64,000 nucleotides of DNA. Origin: Nonomuraea sp. NEAU-A123. GTDB taxonomy: Bacteria; Actinomycetota; Actinomycetes; Streptosporangiales; Streptosporangiaceae. The position numbers and the translations under genes are program-made. Below the pieces are notes generated by a model. It was not told where the DNA came from and ran no database searches. It saw only the letters and a list, made by a program, of their open reading frames with translations. Where the stretch lies: NCBI RefSeq assembly GCF_018603905.1, contig NZ_JAHFZZ010000009.1, positions 62,001 to 126,000 of the forward strand, written 5' to 3'. Below are positions 1 through 7,739 of this stretch, piece by piece (positions within the stretch are counted from its first letter, which is position 1; every line of letters starts with the position of its first letter).

Positions 1-442
1 TCGCGGTGGCTCCTGGGCCCTTGCCGACGATGATGTCGACGCGGAAGTCCTCCATCGCGAGATAGAGCATCTCCTCGGCGGGGCGGGCCATCCGGTGGAT
101 CTCGTCGATGAACAGCACCTCGCCCTCGGCCAGCGTCGACAGGATGGCCGCGAGGTCACCGGCCCGCTCCAGGGCCGGCCCTGACGTGATGCGGAGCGGA
201 ACGCTCAACTCGGCTGCGATGATCATAGCCAGTGTCGTCTTGCCCAGACCCGGCGAACCGTTCATCAGCACATGATCCGGCGGCCGATTACGCCGCATGG
301 CGCTCTCCAGCACCAGCGACAGCTGCTCCCGCACCCGCGCCTGGCCGATGAACTCACTCAGCCGCTTGGGCCGCAGCGCCGCCTCGATCTGCACCTCGTC
401 GCCCTCGGCGTCGGGTGACACGAGATCACGCTCGAGGCTCAC
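1..442 (-). CDS. ruvB: Holliday junction DNA helicase RuvB (C-terminus outside window)
   Basis: ATPase motor of the RuvABC branch-migration complex. About 147 N-terminal residues are present. The protein opens VSLERDLVSPDAE and contains the Walker A loop GSPGLGKTTLA and the Walker B/sensor stretch LFIDEIHRM, followed by ARPAEEMLYLAMEDFRVD, all hallmarks of RuvB. The GTG start at 442 is chosen because GGGGGAGG lies 6-7 bases upstream; an ATG further up (483) is closed by a stop after 14 codons. It follows ruvA by 37 bases on the same strand, so ruvC-ruvA-ruvB form one operon. The gene is cut only by the window edge. Confidence 0.97.
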   Translation of the reverse strand, partial: MSLERDLVSPDAEGDEVQIEAALRPKRLSEFIGQARVREQLSLVLESAMRRNRPPDHVLMNGSPGLGKTTLAMIIAAELSVPLRITSGPALERAGDLAAILSTLAEGEVLFIDEIHRMARPAEEMLYLAMEDFRVDIIVGKGPGATA

Positions 443-479
443 GCCGCCACCTCCCCCAGCGGGGACCGGACCGGCCCGC

Positions 480-1085
480 TCATCGCGCGCTGCTCAGCGA
501 TCGCAGGGCGGACTTCAGCAGGACGGCGATCTGCGGGTCGTCACCGGCCTCCGGCTCGATGATGGCGATGGCCTCGTCGGCGTCCTTGCTGGAGTAGCCC
601 AGCCCCACCAGCCCCGAGTGGACCTGGTCGCGCCAGGCCGCCACCCGCCGGCCGCCGTTGAGTGCCGCGTCGACCGCCTCGTCGGGTGTGCCGAGCCGGT
701 CCTTGAGCTCCAGGACGATGCGCTGGGCGCCCTTCTGGCCGATGCCCGGCACCTGGGTGAGCGCCTTGAGGTCGGCGGAGGCGACGGCCACGCGCAGCGC
801 GTTGGGCGAGTGGACGGCGAGCATGGCCAGCGCCAGCTTGGGGCCGACGCCGCTGGCCGTCTGGAGCAGCTCGAAAACGGTGCGCTCGTCGGCGGTGGCG
901 AAGCCGAAGAGGGTGAGCGACTCCTCGCGCACCACCAGCGACGTGGCCAGCCGCGCCTCCTCGCCCACCCTGAGCGTGGCCAGGGTGGCGGGTGTGCAGT
1001 GGGTGAGGATGCCGACCCCGCCGACCTCGATCACCGCACCGTAGGGGGCGATCGCCGTCACCTGTCCGGCCACCGACGCGATCAC
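480..1085 (-). CDS. ruvA: Holliday junction branch migration protein RuvA
   Basis: 201-residue RuvA, the tetrameric subunit that holds the four-way junction for RuvB. An N-terminal OB-like domain (about 1-62, starting VIASVAGQVTAIAPYGAV) is followed by two helix-hairpin-helix motifs (SGVGPKLALAMLAV and VPGIGQKGAQRIVLELKDRL, around residues 70-125). A short C-terminal domain for RuvB contact ends in SALRSLSSAR. Its GTG start overlaps the ruvC stop in a GTGA arrangement, which indicates translational coupling. The length is usual for the family. Confidence 0.97.
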   Translation of the reverse strand: MIASVAGQVTAIAPYGAVIEVGGVGILTHCTPATLATLRVGEEARLATSLVVREESLTLFGFATADERTVFELLQTASGVGPKLALAMLAVHSPNALRVAVASADLKALTQVPGIGQKGAQRIVLELKDRLGTPDEAVDAALNGGRRVAAWRDQVHSGLVGLGYSSKDADEAIAIIEPEAGDDPQIAVLLKSALRSLSSAR

Positions 1086-1639
1086 AGCGCCACGTCCTTC
1101 CGTGTCGTACGGGCCCGTGCGGTGCGGCCCTGGGCCTTGGCCATGGCCTCGGCCAGGCGGAGCTGGGCCCCGCCGCGCCATACGTGGCAGATGGCCAGGG
1201 CGAGCGCGTCGGCGGCGTCGGCGGGCTTGGGCATCTCGCTGAGCCGCAGCAGGCGGGTCACCATGGCGCCGATCTGCTTCTTGTCGGCGGTGCCGCTGCC
1301 GGTGATGGCGGCCTTGACCTCGGAGGGGGTGTGGAGCGCGACGGGCAGGCCGCGCCTGGACGCGCACAGGATCGCGATGCCCGCCGCCTGGGCGGTGCCC
1401 ATGACCGTGCGGACGTTGTGCTGGCTGAACACCCGCTCGACCGCCACCGCGTCGGGCCGCACGTCGTCGAGCCACTGCTCGATGCCGGCCTCGATGCCGA
1501 CCAGCCGGGCGCCCAGCTCCTCGTCGGCGCCGGTGCGCACCACCCCGACGGCCACCAGGGACAGCGGCGCGCCCGGCCGCCCCTCGACCGCGCCCAGGCC
1601 GCACCGGGTCAGCCCCGGATCGACGCCCATCACCCGCAC
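1082..1639 (-). CDS. ruvC: Holliday junction resolvase RuvC
   Basis: 185-residue endonuclease that cuts Holliday junctions. The RNase H-like acidic residues are visible: Asp7 in VRVMGVDPGLTRCG, Glu in VAVERVFSQHN, and the paired acids in KPADAADALALAICH near the C-terminus. The GTG start at 1639 is preferred over a more upstream ATG (1678) because GGGGAGG sits eight bases before it and because families start right at this MGVDPG segment. It is first in the ruvCAB operon and overlaps ruvA by four bases. Confidence 0.96.
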   Translation of the reverse strand: MRVMGVDPGLTRCGLGAVEGRPGAPLSLVAVGVVRTGADEELGARLVGIEAGIEQWLDDVRPDAVAVERVFSQHNVRTVMGTAQAAGIAILCASRRGLPVALHTPSEVKAAITGSGTADKKQIGAMVTRLLRLSEMPKPADAADALALAICHVWRGGAQLRLAEAMAKAQGRTARARTTRKDVAL

Positions 1640-1751
1640 CGGCCTGCCTCCCCGCGCCGCCGAACATCTGTTCGGCACGAGACTCTACCCCGGCTGACGT
1701 GCCCGCGCATCGGGAAACGCCCGGCCGGACCGGCGGACGAGGGCGAGCCCG

Positions 1752-2909
1752 TCAGAAGTAGTCCAGCATGTATGGCCTGGCGGCGAAAGCGGCGTCGAGC
1801 AGCTCGTCGTACCGCTCATGCCCGGACATGAGGCCGCTGCGCCGCAGCGTGGCCGCCGGGATCCCGGCGTACAGGGCGGAGAAGCCGTTGATAGACAGCA
1901 CCGGCCCGGACTCCGCCGAGTCCCCGAGCGGTGTGGCGGCCCCGGCGCCGCCGGCGAACTCCAGCCGCCAGCGCCCCGTGTTGCCCGGCCGGAGCCGGTC
2001 GGCCACCTCGACGACCGCGTCGCCGGCGACGACGGCCGGATATCCCCTGCGCTCCACGGCCGCCGCCACGTCGAGGACGCGCAGCATCCATCGCACCTGC
2101 CGCACCTGCTCCGTCGACCGCTCGCGCAGCTGCCACAGCACCGGGTCGTCGGGCGCGACGCTGGCGGTGACGTGCTCGGCCATCGACGAGGCGGAGCCCA
2201 CCAGCGACCACAGCGCCCTGGAGGTCTCCTCGGATCCGGCGACGAGGTTGTCGACCTCGATGTCCTGACCGTCCCAGCGGTAGATGACGTAGCCGTCCGG
2301 CGCCAGGTAGAGGAAGTCGTCCTCCGCCTCGAGCAGGCGCCCCCAGGTGCGCTCGTCCCACGAGACGGGCCCGGAGGCACGCGCGGCGCCGTGTGCCTGC
2401 CGCAGCACGGAGACCAGGTCCGCCGCGTCGCCGGGGCCCATCCTGCGGAGCTTGACCTCGCCGGACGGCGGGATCGTACGCAGCGACTCGGCCCGGAGCT
2501 TGACGTGGTGCCGGGCTCCCGCGTGCTCGTAGCCGGCCGAGCGGTAGAGGGGCGTGGTCGCCGGATAGAGCGCGGACACGGCGTCGCCGAGTGCGACGGC
2601 CCGCTCCACGGTGGCCCGCATGAGCCGGCCGCCGACGCCCTTGCCGCGGTCCTCCGGGTTGACGGTGACGGCCGCGACCCCGGCCATGGGCTGCGGCTTG
2701 CCGTGCCACCACTGGGTGAACGGTCGCAGCCGCGCGGCCGCGACCAGCCTGGGGCCGTCGAAGACGCCCACGTAGCGGCCCTCGGTCAGCGCGGGCAGCG
2801 TCCCCTCGCGCCAGCGCTCCCGTGCGGCGGCCGGGATCGGGCCGAAGGCGCGCCTGCGAAGGTCGAGGACGGCGTCGAGGTCGTCGGAGGTCACATCACG
2901 GATGTCCAC
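1752..2909 (-). CDS. Eis-like GNAT-family N-acetyltransferase
   Basis: 385 residues with the three-part layout of the Eis family (enhanced intracellular survival). An N-terminal GNAT domain carries the acetyl-CoA loop in VNPEDRGKGVGGRLMRA. A second degenerate GNAT domain follows, and then a sterol-carrier-like C-terminal domain. Eis enzymes use a tyrosine (here PLYRSAGYEHAG) and the C-terminal carboxylate; this protein ends MLDYF with the expected terminal Phe. The family acetylates amines, including aminoglycosides and lysines, but the real substrate here cannot be told. The GTG start at 2909 is the likeliest; it lies 11 bases after the upstream permease stop, so the two may be co-transcribed. 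Confidence 0.85.
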   Translation of the reverse strand: MDIRDVTSDDLDAVLDLRRRAFGPIPAAARERWREGTLPALTEGRYVGVFDGPRLVAAARLRPFTQWWHGKPQPMAGVAAVTVNPEDRGKGVGGRLMRATVERAVALGDAVSALYPATTPLYRSAGYEHAGARHHVKLRAESLRTIPPSGEVKLRRMGPGDAADLVSVLRQAHGAARASGPVSWDERTWGRLLEAEDDFLYLAPDGYVIYRWDGQDIEVDNLVAGSEETSRALWSLVGSASSMAEHVTASVAPDDPVLWQLRERSTEQVRQVRWMLRVLDVAAAVERRGYPAVVAGDAVVEVADRLRPGNTGRWRLEFAGGAGAATPLGDSAESGPVLSINGFSALYAGIPAATLRRSGLMSGHERYDELLDAAFAARPYMLDYF

Positions 2910-2920
2910 GAACCCACAAT

Positions 2921-4555
2921 TTACGCAGGCAGCGCGTCCTCCCGCGAACCGCCCACGGTGATGGCGAGCCGGTCGAGGTAGAGCAGTTGCGCGGCCACGA
3001 TGCCGATCAGGGCGACGGCGACCACGGCCAGCGGCGTGGCCAGGCCGATGTCGGGCCACGCCGAGGTGTAGCCGGTCGTCTGGGTGAGCAGCGCGACCGG
3101 CGCGGTGGCCAGGCCGGGCTCCTGGGCGACCAGCAGGGGCCAGAGGAGGTCATGGCCGTTCACCAGCGTGACGGCCAGGGCGAGGATGCCCGCCATCGGT
3201 AGTGAGGGCAGGACCACTCCGCTCAGGAAGTCCTTGCCGGTGCGCGCCGCCAGCCCCTTGCACAGCAGCGTCAGGATCAGCAGGGCGGGCACGCTGACCA
3301 GGATCGGCTGGACGAGGGCCACGAAGGAGTCGATCATGCCCATGCTGCGGATGGTCCGCCAGTCGGCGACGCTCAGCGGGCCCATCCCGACGAACAGCCA
3401 GGGGGCGAAAGCGAGCAGCAGCCACTCGCTCCTGCGGCCCAGGGGTCGCAGGCCGCCGATGCCGAGCGCGGCGAGGTAGGCGACGCCGACCGACACCAGC
3501 GCGCCGATGAGGGCGGGCGCCCAGGTGTTGACGACGGTACGCAGCCCGGACGGGGCCGCGGAGCCCGGCTGGGCGGGGGCGAACAGCGCCGACAGCCACG
3601 GCCAGGCCAGGACGAGCCCGACGACCGCGACGACGACCAGCGCCACCACGCCGACGGCCGCCTTCGCGCCGGAGCCGGACCGGGTCGCATCGGGGTCCTG
3701 CGCGTTCTCGCGGGGCACGATCGTGATGCGCATGCCGCTCGCCGCCGCCACGCAGACCGCGGCGATCCCCAGGACGCCCAGGATCACCCCGATGACGGTC
3801 GCCACCGTGGCGCCCAGCTCGACCTTGACCATCATGAACGTGTAGGTGTACTGGACGAGGCTCAGCGTCTGGGTGGACCCGTTGGGCCCGCCGTGCGTCA
3901 TGGTCAGCCCGATCGAGAACGTCTGCAGCCCGGCGGCGATCATCGCCAGCGCGACGAGCGCGCCCACGGCGAGCATGGCCGTGGAGACGGTGCCGCCGCG
4001 CAGCGCGGGCAGGAACGCCAGCGTCGCCAGCGCGCAGACCACGCCGAAGGTGGCGGCGACGATGACGAGCTGGAGCGTTCCCGGCGCCGTGGCGGGGTCG
4101 CGCAGCCCTTCGGCCAGCGTGACCAGGCCGGACGCGTCGGGCCTCAGCCCGCGCATCCACGAGATCGCCACGGCCACCGGGGAGAACGTCACCAGGGCGA
4201 GGGACAGCACGATCCGCCCGGCCCGCCTGGGCCAGCCGCCCGACCGGTCGAGCGCCAGCGCGAGCAGCGGCCCCACCACCACGGCCACCAGCAGCGGCAT
4301 GACCGCCAGGGAGAGCGTGAAGACCAGTGCCTTCCAGAACGCCCCTTCGCCCAGCACCCGGCCGAAGTTGGCGAGACCCACGAAGTCGCTCGGGCCGGTG
4401 AGCCTGACCGACTGGAGGCTGAGCAGGATCGTCTGGACGGTGGGCAGGACCAAAGAGATCAGCGTGCCCAGCAGCGCCGGCAGAAGAAGCAGCCAGCCCA
4501 GGGCCGGAGACGCGAAGTCGGTTGAGGTCTCGGTAGGGGTTCGGGGGGAGGTCAC
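2921..4555 (-). CDS. Fused, degenerate MalF/MalG-type sugar ABC permease
   Basis: 544-residue polytopic membrane protein that looks like two CUT1 permeases joined head to tail. The first half (about 1-270) resembles MalF/UgpA, with a THGGPNGSTQTLSLVQYTY segment. After a charged linker near 275-290, the second half (about 295-535) resembles MalG, with LPSLPMAGILALAVTLVNGH and DLLWPLLV. The EAA coupling loop that contacts the ATPase is not recognisable in the first half and is eroded in the second. No binding protein or ATPase gene is next to it. It begins with GTG, 42 bases downstream of yebC. It may be an orphan transporter or a membrane protein with a changed role. Confidence 0.7.
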   Translation of the reverse strand: MTSPRTPTETSTDFASPALGWLLLLPALLGTLISLVLPTVQTILLSLQSVRLTGPSDFVGLANFGRVLGEGAFWKALVFTLSLAVMPLLVAVVVGPLLALALDRSGGWPRRAGRIVLSLALVTFSPVAVAISWMRGLRPDASGLVTLAEGLRDPATAPGTLQLVIVAATFGVVCALATLAFLPALRGGTVSTAMLAVGALVALAMIAAGLQTFSIGLTMTHGGPNGSTQTLSLVQYTYTFMMVKVELGATVATVIGVILGVLGIAAVCVAAASGMRITIVPRENAQDPDATRSGSGAKAAVGVVALVVVAVVGLVLAWPWLSALFAPAQPGSAAPSGLRTVVNTWAPALIGALVSVGVAYLAALGIGGLRPLGRRSEWLLLAFAPWLFVGMGPLSVADWRTIRSMGMIDSFVALVQPILVSVPALLILTLLCKGLAARTGKDFLSGVVLPSLPMAGILALAVTLVNGHDLLWPLLVAQEPGLATAPVALLTQTTGYTSAWPDIGLATPLAVVAVALIGIVAAQLLYLDRLAITVGGSREDALPA

Positions 4556-4597
4556 GACGCCCGACCCTACAGCGGACTGGCGATCAGGCGTGAACGC

Positions 4598-5350
4598 TCA
4601 CGCCTCCAGCTTCTCCATGATCTCGTCGGAGACGTCGAAGTTGGCGAAGACGTTCTGCACGTCGTCGCTGTCCTCGAGCGCGTCGATGAGGCGGAAGACC
4701 TTCTTGGCGCCGTCCTCGTCGAGCTGCACGCTCATCGTGGGCAGGAAGCTCGACTCGGCGGAGTCGTAGTCGATGCCCGCCTCCTGGAGCGCCTTGCGCA
4801 CCGGCACCAGGTCGCCGGCCTCGGACACGACCTCGAAGGAGTCGCCCAGGTCGTTGACCTCCTCGGCGCCCGCCTCCAGCACGGCCGCCAGCACGTCGTC
4901 CTCGTCGACCCCGTCCTTGGGCACGAGCACGACGCCCTTGCGGTTGAACATGTAGGACACCGAGTTGGGGTCGGCCAGCGAGCCGCCGTTACGGGTGAGC
5001 GCGACGCGCACCTCGGAGGCCGCGCGGTTGCGGTTGTCGGTGAGGCACTCGATGAGCACCGCGACGCCGCCGGGCGCGTAGCCCTCGTACATGATGGTCT
5101 GCCAGTCGGCGCCGCCCGCCTCCAGGCCGCCACCGCGCTTGCGGGCCCGCTCGATGTTGTCGTTGGGCACGGAGTTCTTCTTGGCCTTGAAGATGGCGTC
5201 GAAGAGCGTCGGGTTGGCGTCCGGATCGGGGCCGCCGGTCCTGGCCGCCACCTCGATGTTCTTGATGAGCTTCGCGAACAGCTTGCCGCGCTTGGCGTCG
5301 AGCGCGGCCTTCTTGTGCTTCGTCGTCGCCCATTTGGAGTGGCCGGACAT
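4598..5350 (-). CDS. YebC/PmpR-family protein (TACO1-like)
   Basis: 250 residues, full length for the family. It starts with the signature MSGHSKWATTKHKKAALDAK and continues with VPNDNIERARKRG, MYEGYAPGGVAV and TDNRNRAASEVR, all canonical YebC segments. Family members are described as DNA-binding regulators or, more recently, as translation factors that help ribosomes through proline stretches; which applies here is open. The start lies three bases after the pdxT stop, so the two genes are surely one transcript, as in many actinobacteria, where ruvCAB follows. Confidence 0.95.
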   Translation of the reverse strand: MSGHSKWATTKHKKAALDAKRGKLFAKLIKNIEVAARTGGPDPDANPTLFDAIFKAKKNSVPNDNIERARKRGGGLEAGGADWQTIMYEGYAPGGVAVLIECLTDNRNRAASEVRVALTRNGGSLADPNSVSYMFNRKGVVLVPKDGVDEDDVLAAVLEAGAEEVNDLGDSFEVVSEAGDLVPVRKALQEAGIDYDSAESSFLPTMSVQLDEDGAKKVFRLIDALEDSDDVQNVFANFDVSDEIMEKLEA

Positions 5351-5353
5351 TAC

Positions 5354-5932
5354 CTAGAGCTCCCTCAGCATGTCTACGAAGTATCGGTGCACGCGCGTGT
5401 CACCCGTCAGCTCAGGGTGGAACGAGGTCGCGAGCAGCGGCCCTTGACGGACCGCGACGATCCTATCCCCAGGCTCGGCGGTACCCAGCACTTCGACGTC
5501 CGCGCCGACCGATTCGACCCAGGGGGCCCGGATGAAGATGGCGTGCACCGGCTCGCCGGCGAAGTCGAGATCGGCCTCGAAGGAGTCGACCTGGCGGCCG
5601 AACGCGTTGCGCCTGACGACCATGTCGATGCCGCCGATGGTCTGCTGGCCGTCGACGCCGTCCTCGATCCGGTCGGCCAGCATGATCATGCCGGCGCAGG
5701 AGCCGTACGCGGGCATGCCCTCCTTGATCCGTATCCGCAGCGGGTCGAGCAGGTCGAAGGTGTCGGCCAGCTTCCACATCGTGGTCGACTCGCCACCGGG
5801 GATGACCAGGCCGTCGACCGCGTCCAGCTCGGCGGGCCGGCGTACGGCGATGGCCGACGCGCCGGCCTCCTGGAGCATGCGCACATGCTCGCGCACGCTT
5901 CCCTGGAGAGCGAGTACACCGATCGTGGGCAC
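5354..5932 (-). CDS. pdxT: Pyridoxal 5'-phosphate synthase glutaminase subunit PdxT
   Basis: 192-residue class I glutamine amidotransferase that feeds ammonia to PdxS for vitamin B6 synthesis. Visible elements are the oxyanion region VIPGGESTTMWK, the nucleophile Cys in GSCAGMIML, and the His-Glu pair in ATSFHPELTGD near the C-terminus. The GTG start at 5932 (VPTIGVLALQGSVREH) is preceded by GGAAGG. Its partner pdxS is not adjacent but lies about 4 kb upstream on the same strand at 10086-10991, separated by an efflux pair, phoD and a repeat block. Confidence 0.95.
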   Translation of the reverse strand: MPTIGVLALQGSVREHVRMLQEAGASAIAVRRPAELDAVDGLVIPGGESTTMWKLADTFDLLDPLRIRIKEGMPAYGSCAGMIMLADRIEDGVDGQQTIGGIDMVVRRNAFGRQVDSFEADLDFAGEPVHAIFIRAPWVESVGADVEVLGTAEPGDRIVAVRQGPLLATSFHPELTGDTRVHRYFVDMLREL

Positions 5933-6009
5933 GGTGAATCCTTCCGTCCGGATGCGGGTTTCGGACAATTCAACACCAGGACGGCCTCGGATCTTCCTAC
6001 GGGGCGCGA

Positions 6010-7209
6010 TCAACCGACCGTGGCGGCCTCCTGGACCGCGAGGTCGTCCACGCGTGTCAGGGCGCCGAGGTGGTGGCGCCGGCCGTACAGGATGCCCATG
6101 CCGATCAGGCAGCAGAGGGCGCCGACCGCGTACGGCACCGGGGCGCCGAGCTCCTCGCCCAGCTTGGTGGCGATGAACGGGGCCAGCGCGCCGCCCATCC
6201 AGCGGACGAAGTTGTAGCCGGCGGAGGCGACGGGCCTGGGCGCGTCGGAGACCTCCATGGCCGACTCGGTGAAGACGGTGTTGTTCAGGCCGATCGGGAT
6301 GCCGGACAGGATCGTGAAGACGATGATCCCGGCGTGTCCCGACACGGCGATGCCGACCTGGAGGACGGCCAGCAGGCCCAGCGCCAGGTGCAGGACGTTC
6401 ACCGAGCCGAGCCGGCGCTGCAGCGGCGGCGCGGCGAACACCGAGGCGAGCGCCACGCACACGCCCCAGCCGAAGAACACCGCGCCGATGCCGTAGGCGG
6501 TCATGTGCAGGATGAACGGGGTGAAGGCGAGGACCGTGAAGAAGGCGAAGTTGTAGAACAGCGCGGTGAAGGCCGTGGTGGACAGGCCGCCGTGGGCCAG
6601 GGCCCGGATGGGCGCGCTGAGCTTGGTCCTGACGGGGGGCTTGGGGGTCGTCTTCAGCAGCGTGGCGATCAGCACGAAGCCGAGGGCCATCAGCGTGGCG
6701 GTGCCGAAGAACGGGGCTCGCCAGTTCCAGTCGCCGAGCAGCGCTCCGGCCAGCGGTCCGGCGGAGATGCCCAGGCCGAGCGCGGCCTCGTACAGGATGA
6801 TGGCCGCGGAGCCGCCGCCACTGGCCGCGCCGACGATGACGGCCAGCGCGGTGGCCACGAACAGCGCGTTGCCCAGGCCCCAGCCCGCGCGGAAGCCGAC
6901 GAGCTCGGCGACGCTGGTGGAGGTGCCCGAGAGCGCGGCGAACACGATGACCAGGGTGAGCCCGGCCAGCAGCGTGCGCTTGCCGCCGATGCGGCTGGAG
7001 ACCCAGCCGGTCAGCAGCATGGCGACGGCGGTCACCAGGAAATAGCTGGTGAACAGCAGCGACACCTGGCTGGGGGTGGCCTTCAGACCTTGGGCGATGG
7101 ACGGCAGGATGGGGTCGACGAGACCGATGCCCATGAACGCGACCACCGCGGCGAAGGCGGTGGCCCAGACGGACATCGGCTGACGAAGGATTCCGCCACC
7201 GGACGACAT
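6010..7209 (-). CDS. Major facilitator superfamily transporter
   Basis: 399-residue integral membrane protein with the twelve-helix pattern of MFS drug/metabolite exporters. An N-terminal helix runs into GLVDPILPSIAQGL, and a motif A-like WVSSRIGGKRTLL loop lies between helices 2 and 3. It is placed 21 bases behind a marR gene and starts with ATG after GAAAGGAG. The marR-MFS arrangement is the classic autoregulated efflux operon, so export of a toxic small molecule is the likely role. The substrate cannot be inferred. Confidence 0.9.
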   Translation of the reverse strand: MSSGGGILRQPMSVWATAFAAVVAFMGIGLVDPILPSIAQGLKATPSQVSLLFTSYFLVTAVAMLLTGWVSSRIGGKRTLLAGLTLVIVFAALSGTSTSVAELVGFRAGWGLGNALFVATALAVIVGAASGGGSAAIILYEAALGLGISAGPLAGALLGDWNWRAPFFGTATLMALGFVLIATLLKTTPKPPVRTKLSAPIRALAHGGLSTTAFTALFYNFAFFTVLAFTPFILHMTAYGIGAVFFGWGVCVALASVFAAPPLQRRLGSVNVLHLALGLLAVLQVGIAVSGHAGIIVFTILSGIPIGLNNTVFTESAMEVSDAPRPVASAGYNFVRWMGGALAPFIATKLGEELGAPVPYAVGALCCLIGMGILYGRRHHLGALTRVDDLAVQEAATVG

Positions 7210-7230
7210 ATTGCTCCTTTCACGTGCGCT

Positions 7231-7653
7231 TCACCTGTGGCCGAGCTTCGCCAGCGCCGGCAGAGCGACCGCCAGAGCGGCTCGTTCCTCATCGGTGAGC
7301 GCCGCCAGTTCGCGGCTGAGGTGGGCGATCCTGGCCTGGCGCACGGCCAGCAGCCGGACGCGGCCTTCGTCCGTGAGCTCGACCGTCCTGACGCGGGCGT
7401 CGGCCGGGTCGGCGCCCCTGGCCACCAGCCCGGCGTCCGCCAGGCGGTTGATCTGCACGGTCATGGTGGGCAGTTGTACGGCGTGCTCCTCGGCCAGTTC
7501 CGTCATCCGGCGGGGGCCGGCCTCCAGAGAGCCGAGGACGGAGAGTTGCTGGCTGGTGACCGGCTGGCCCGCCACCGTGCGCCTGAGCAGCAGGACCAGG
7601 TGGCGGAGCACCGCGGAAACCTGTTCGGCCAGCTCGGCGGGATCGTCCTTCAT
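7231..7653 (-). CDS. MarR-family transcriptional regulator
   Basis: 140-residue winged-helix repressor. The MarR core is seen as SQQLSVLGSLEAGPRRMTEL, the recognition helix region in QLPTMTVQINRLADAGLV, and the wing with the DARVRTVELTDEG signature. The ATG at 7653 is chosen because two operator-like repeats sit immediately upstream (7659-7685); a longer reading frame would run through them. It probably represses itself and the following MFS gene, with ligand binding releasing it. Confidence 0.93.
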   Translation of the reverse strand: MKDDPAELAEQVSAVLRHLVLLLRRTVAGQPVTSQQLSVLGSLEAGPRRMTELAEEHAVQLPTMTVQINRLADAGLVARGADPADARVRTVELTDEGRVRLLAVRQARIAHLSRELAALTDEERAALAVALPALAKLGHR

Positions 7654-7658
7654 GATGC

Positions 7659-7685
7659 TTAGCCTAACTAACTTAGCCTGGCTAA
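7659..7685 (-). promoter_or_regulatory. Twin operator-like repeats upstream of the marR-MFS operon
   Basis: Two copies of a 13-base element lie head to tail: TTAGCCTAACTAA (7659-7671) and the near-perfect palindrome TTAGCCTGGCTAA (7673-7685). Half-sites are TTAGCC/GGCTAA. They fall just ahead of the marR ATG and overlap the position expected for its promoter. Typical MarR dimers bind such short A/T-edged palindromes, so autorepression is inferred. Confidence 0.75.
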
Positions 7686-7697
7686 TATTCCGAAATG

Positions 7698-7732
7698 CAA
7701 AAAAAGGCGGCGCCCTCACGGACGCCGCCTTT
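7698..7732 (-). terminator. Intrinsic terminator of phoD
   Basis: Read on the minus strand, a hairpin of AAGGCGGCG / CGCCGCCTT (arms 7705-7713 and 7724-7732, plus coordinates) is followed by a run of seven T residues. It lies eight bases past the phoD stop. This is an unusually clear rho-independent terminator for a GC-rich actinobacterium. Confidence 0.85.
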
Positions 7733-7739
7733 CCGGGTG

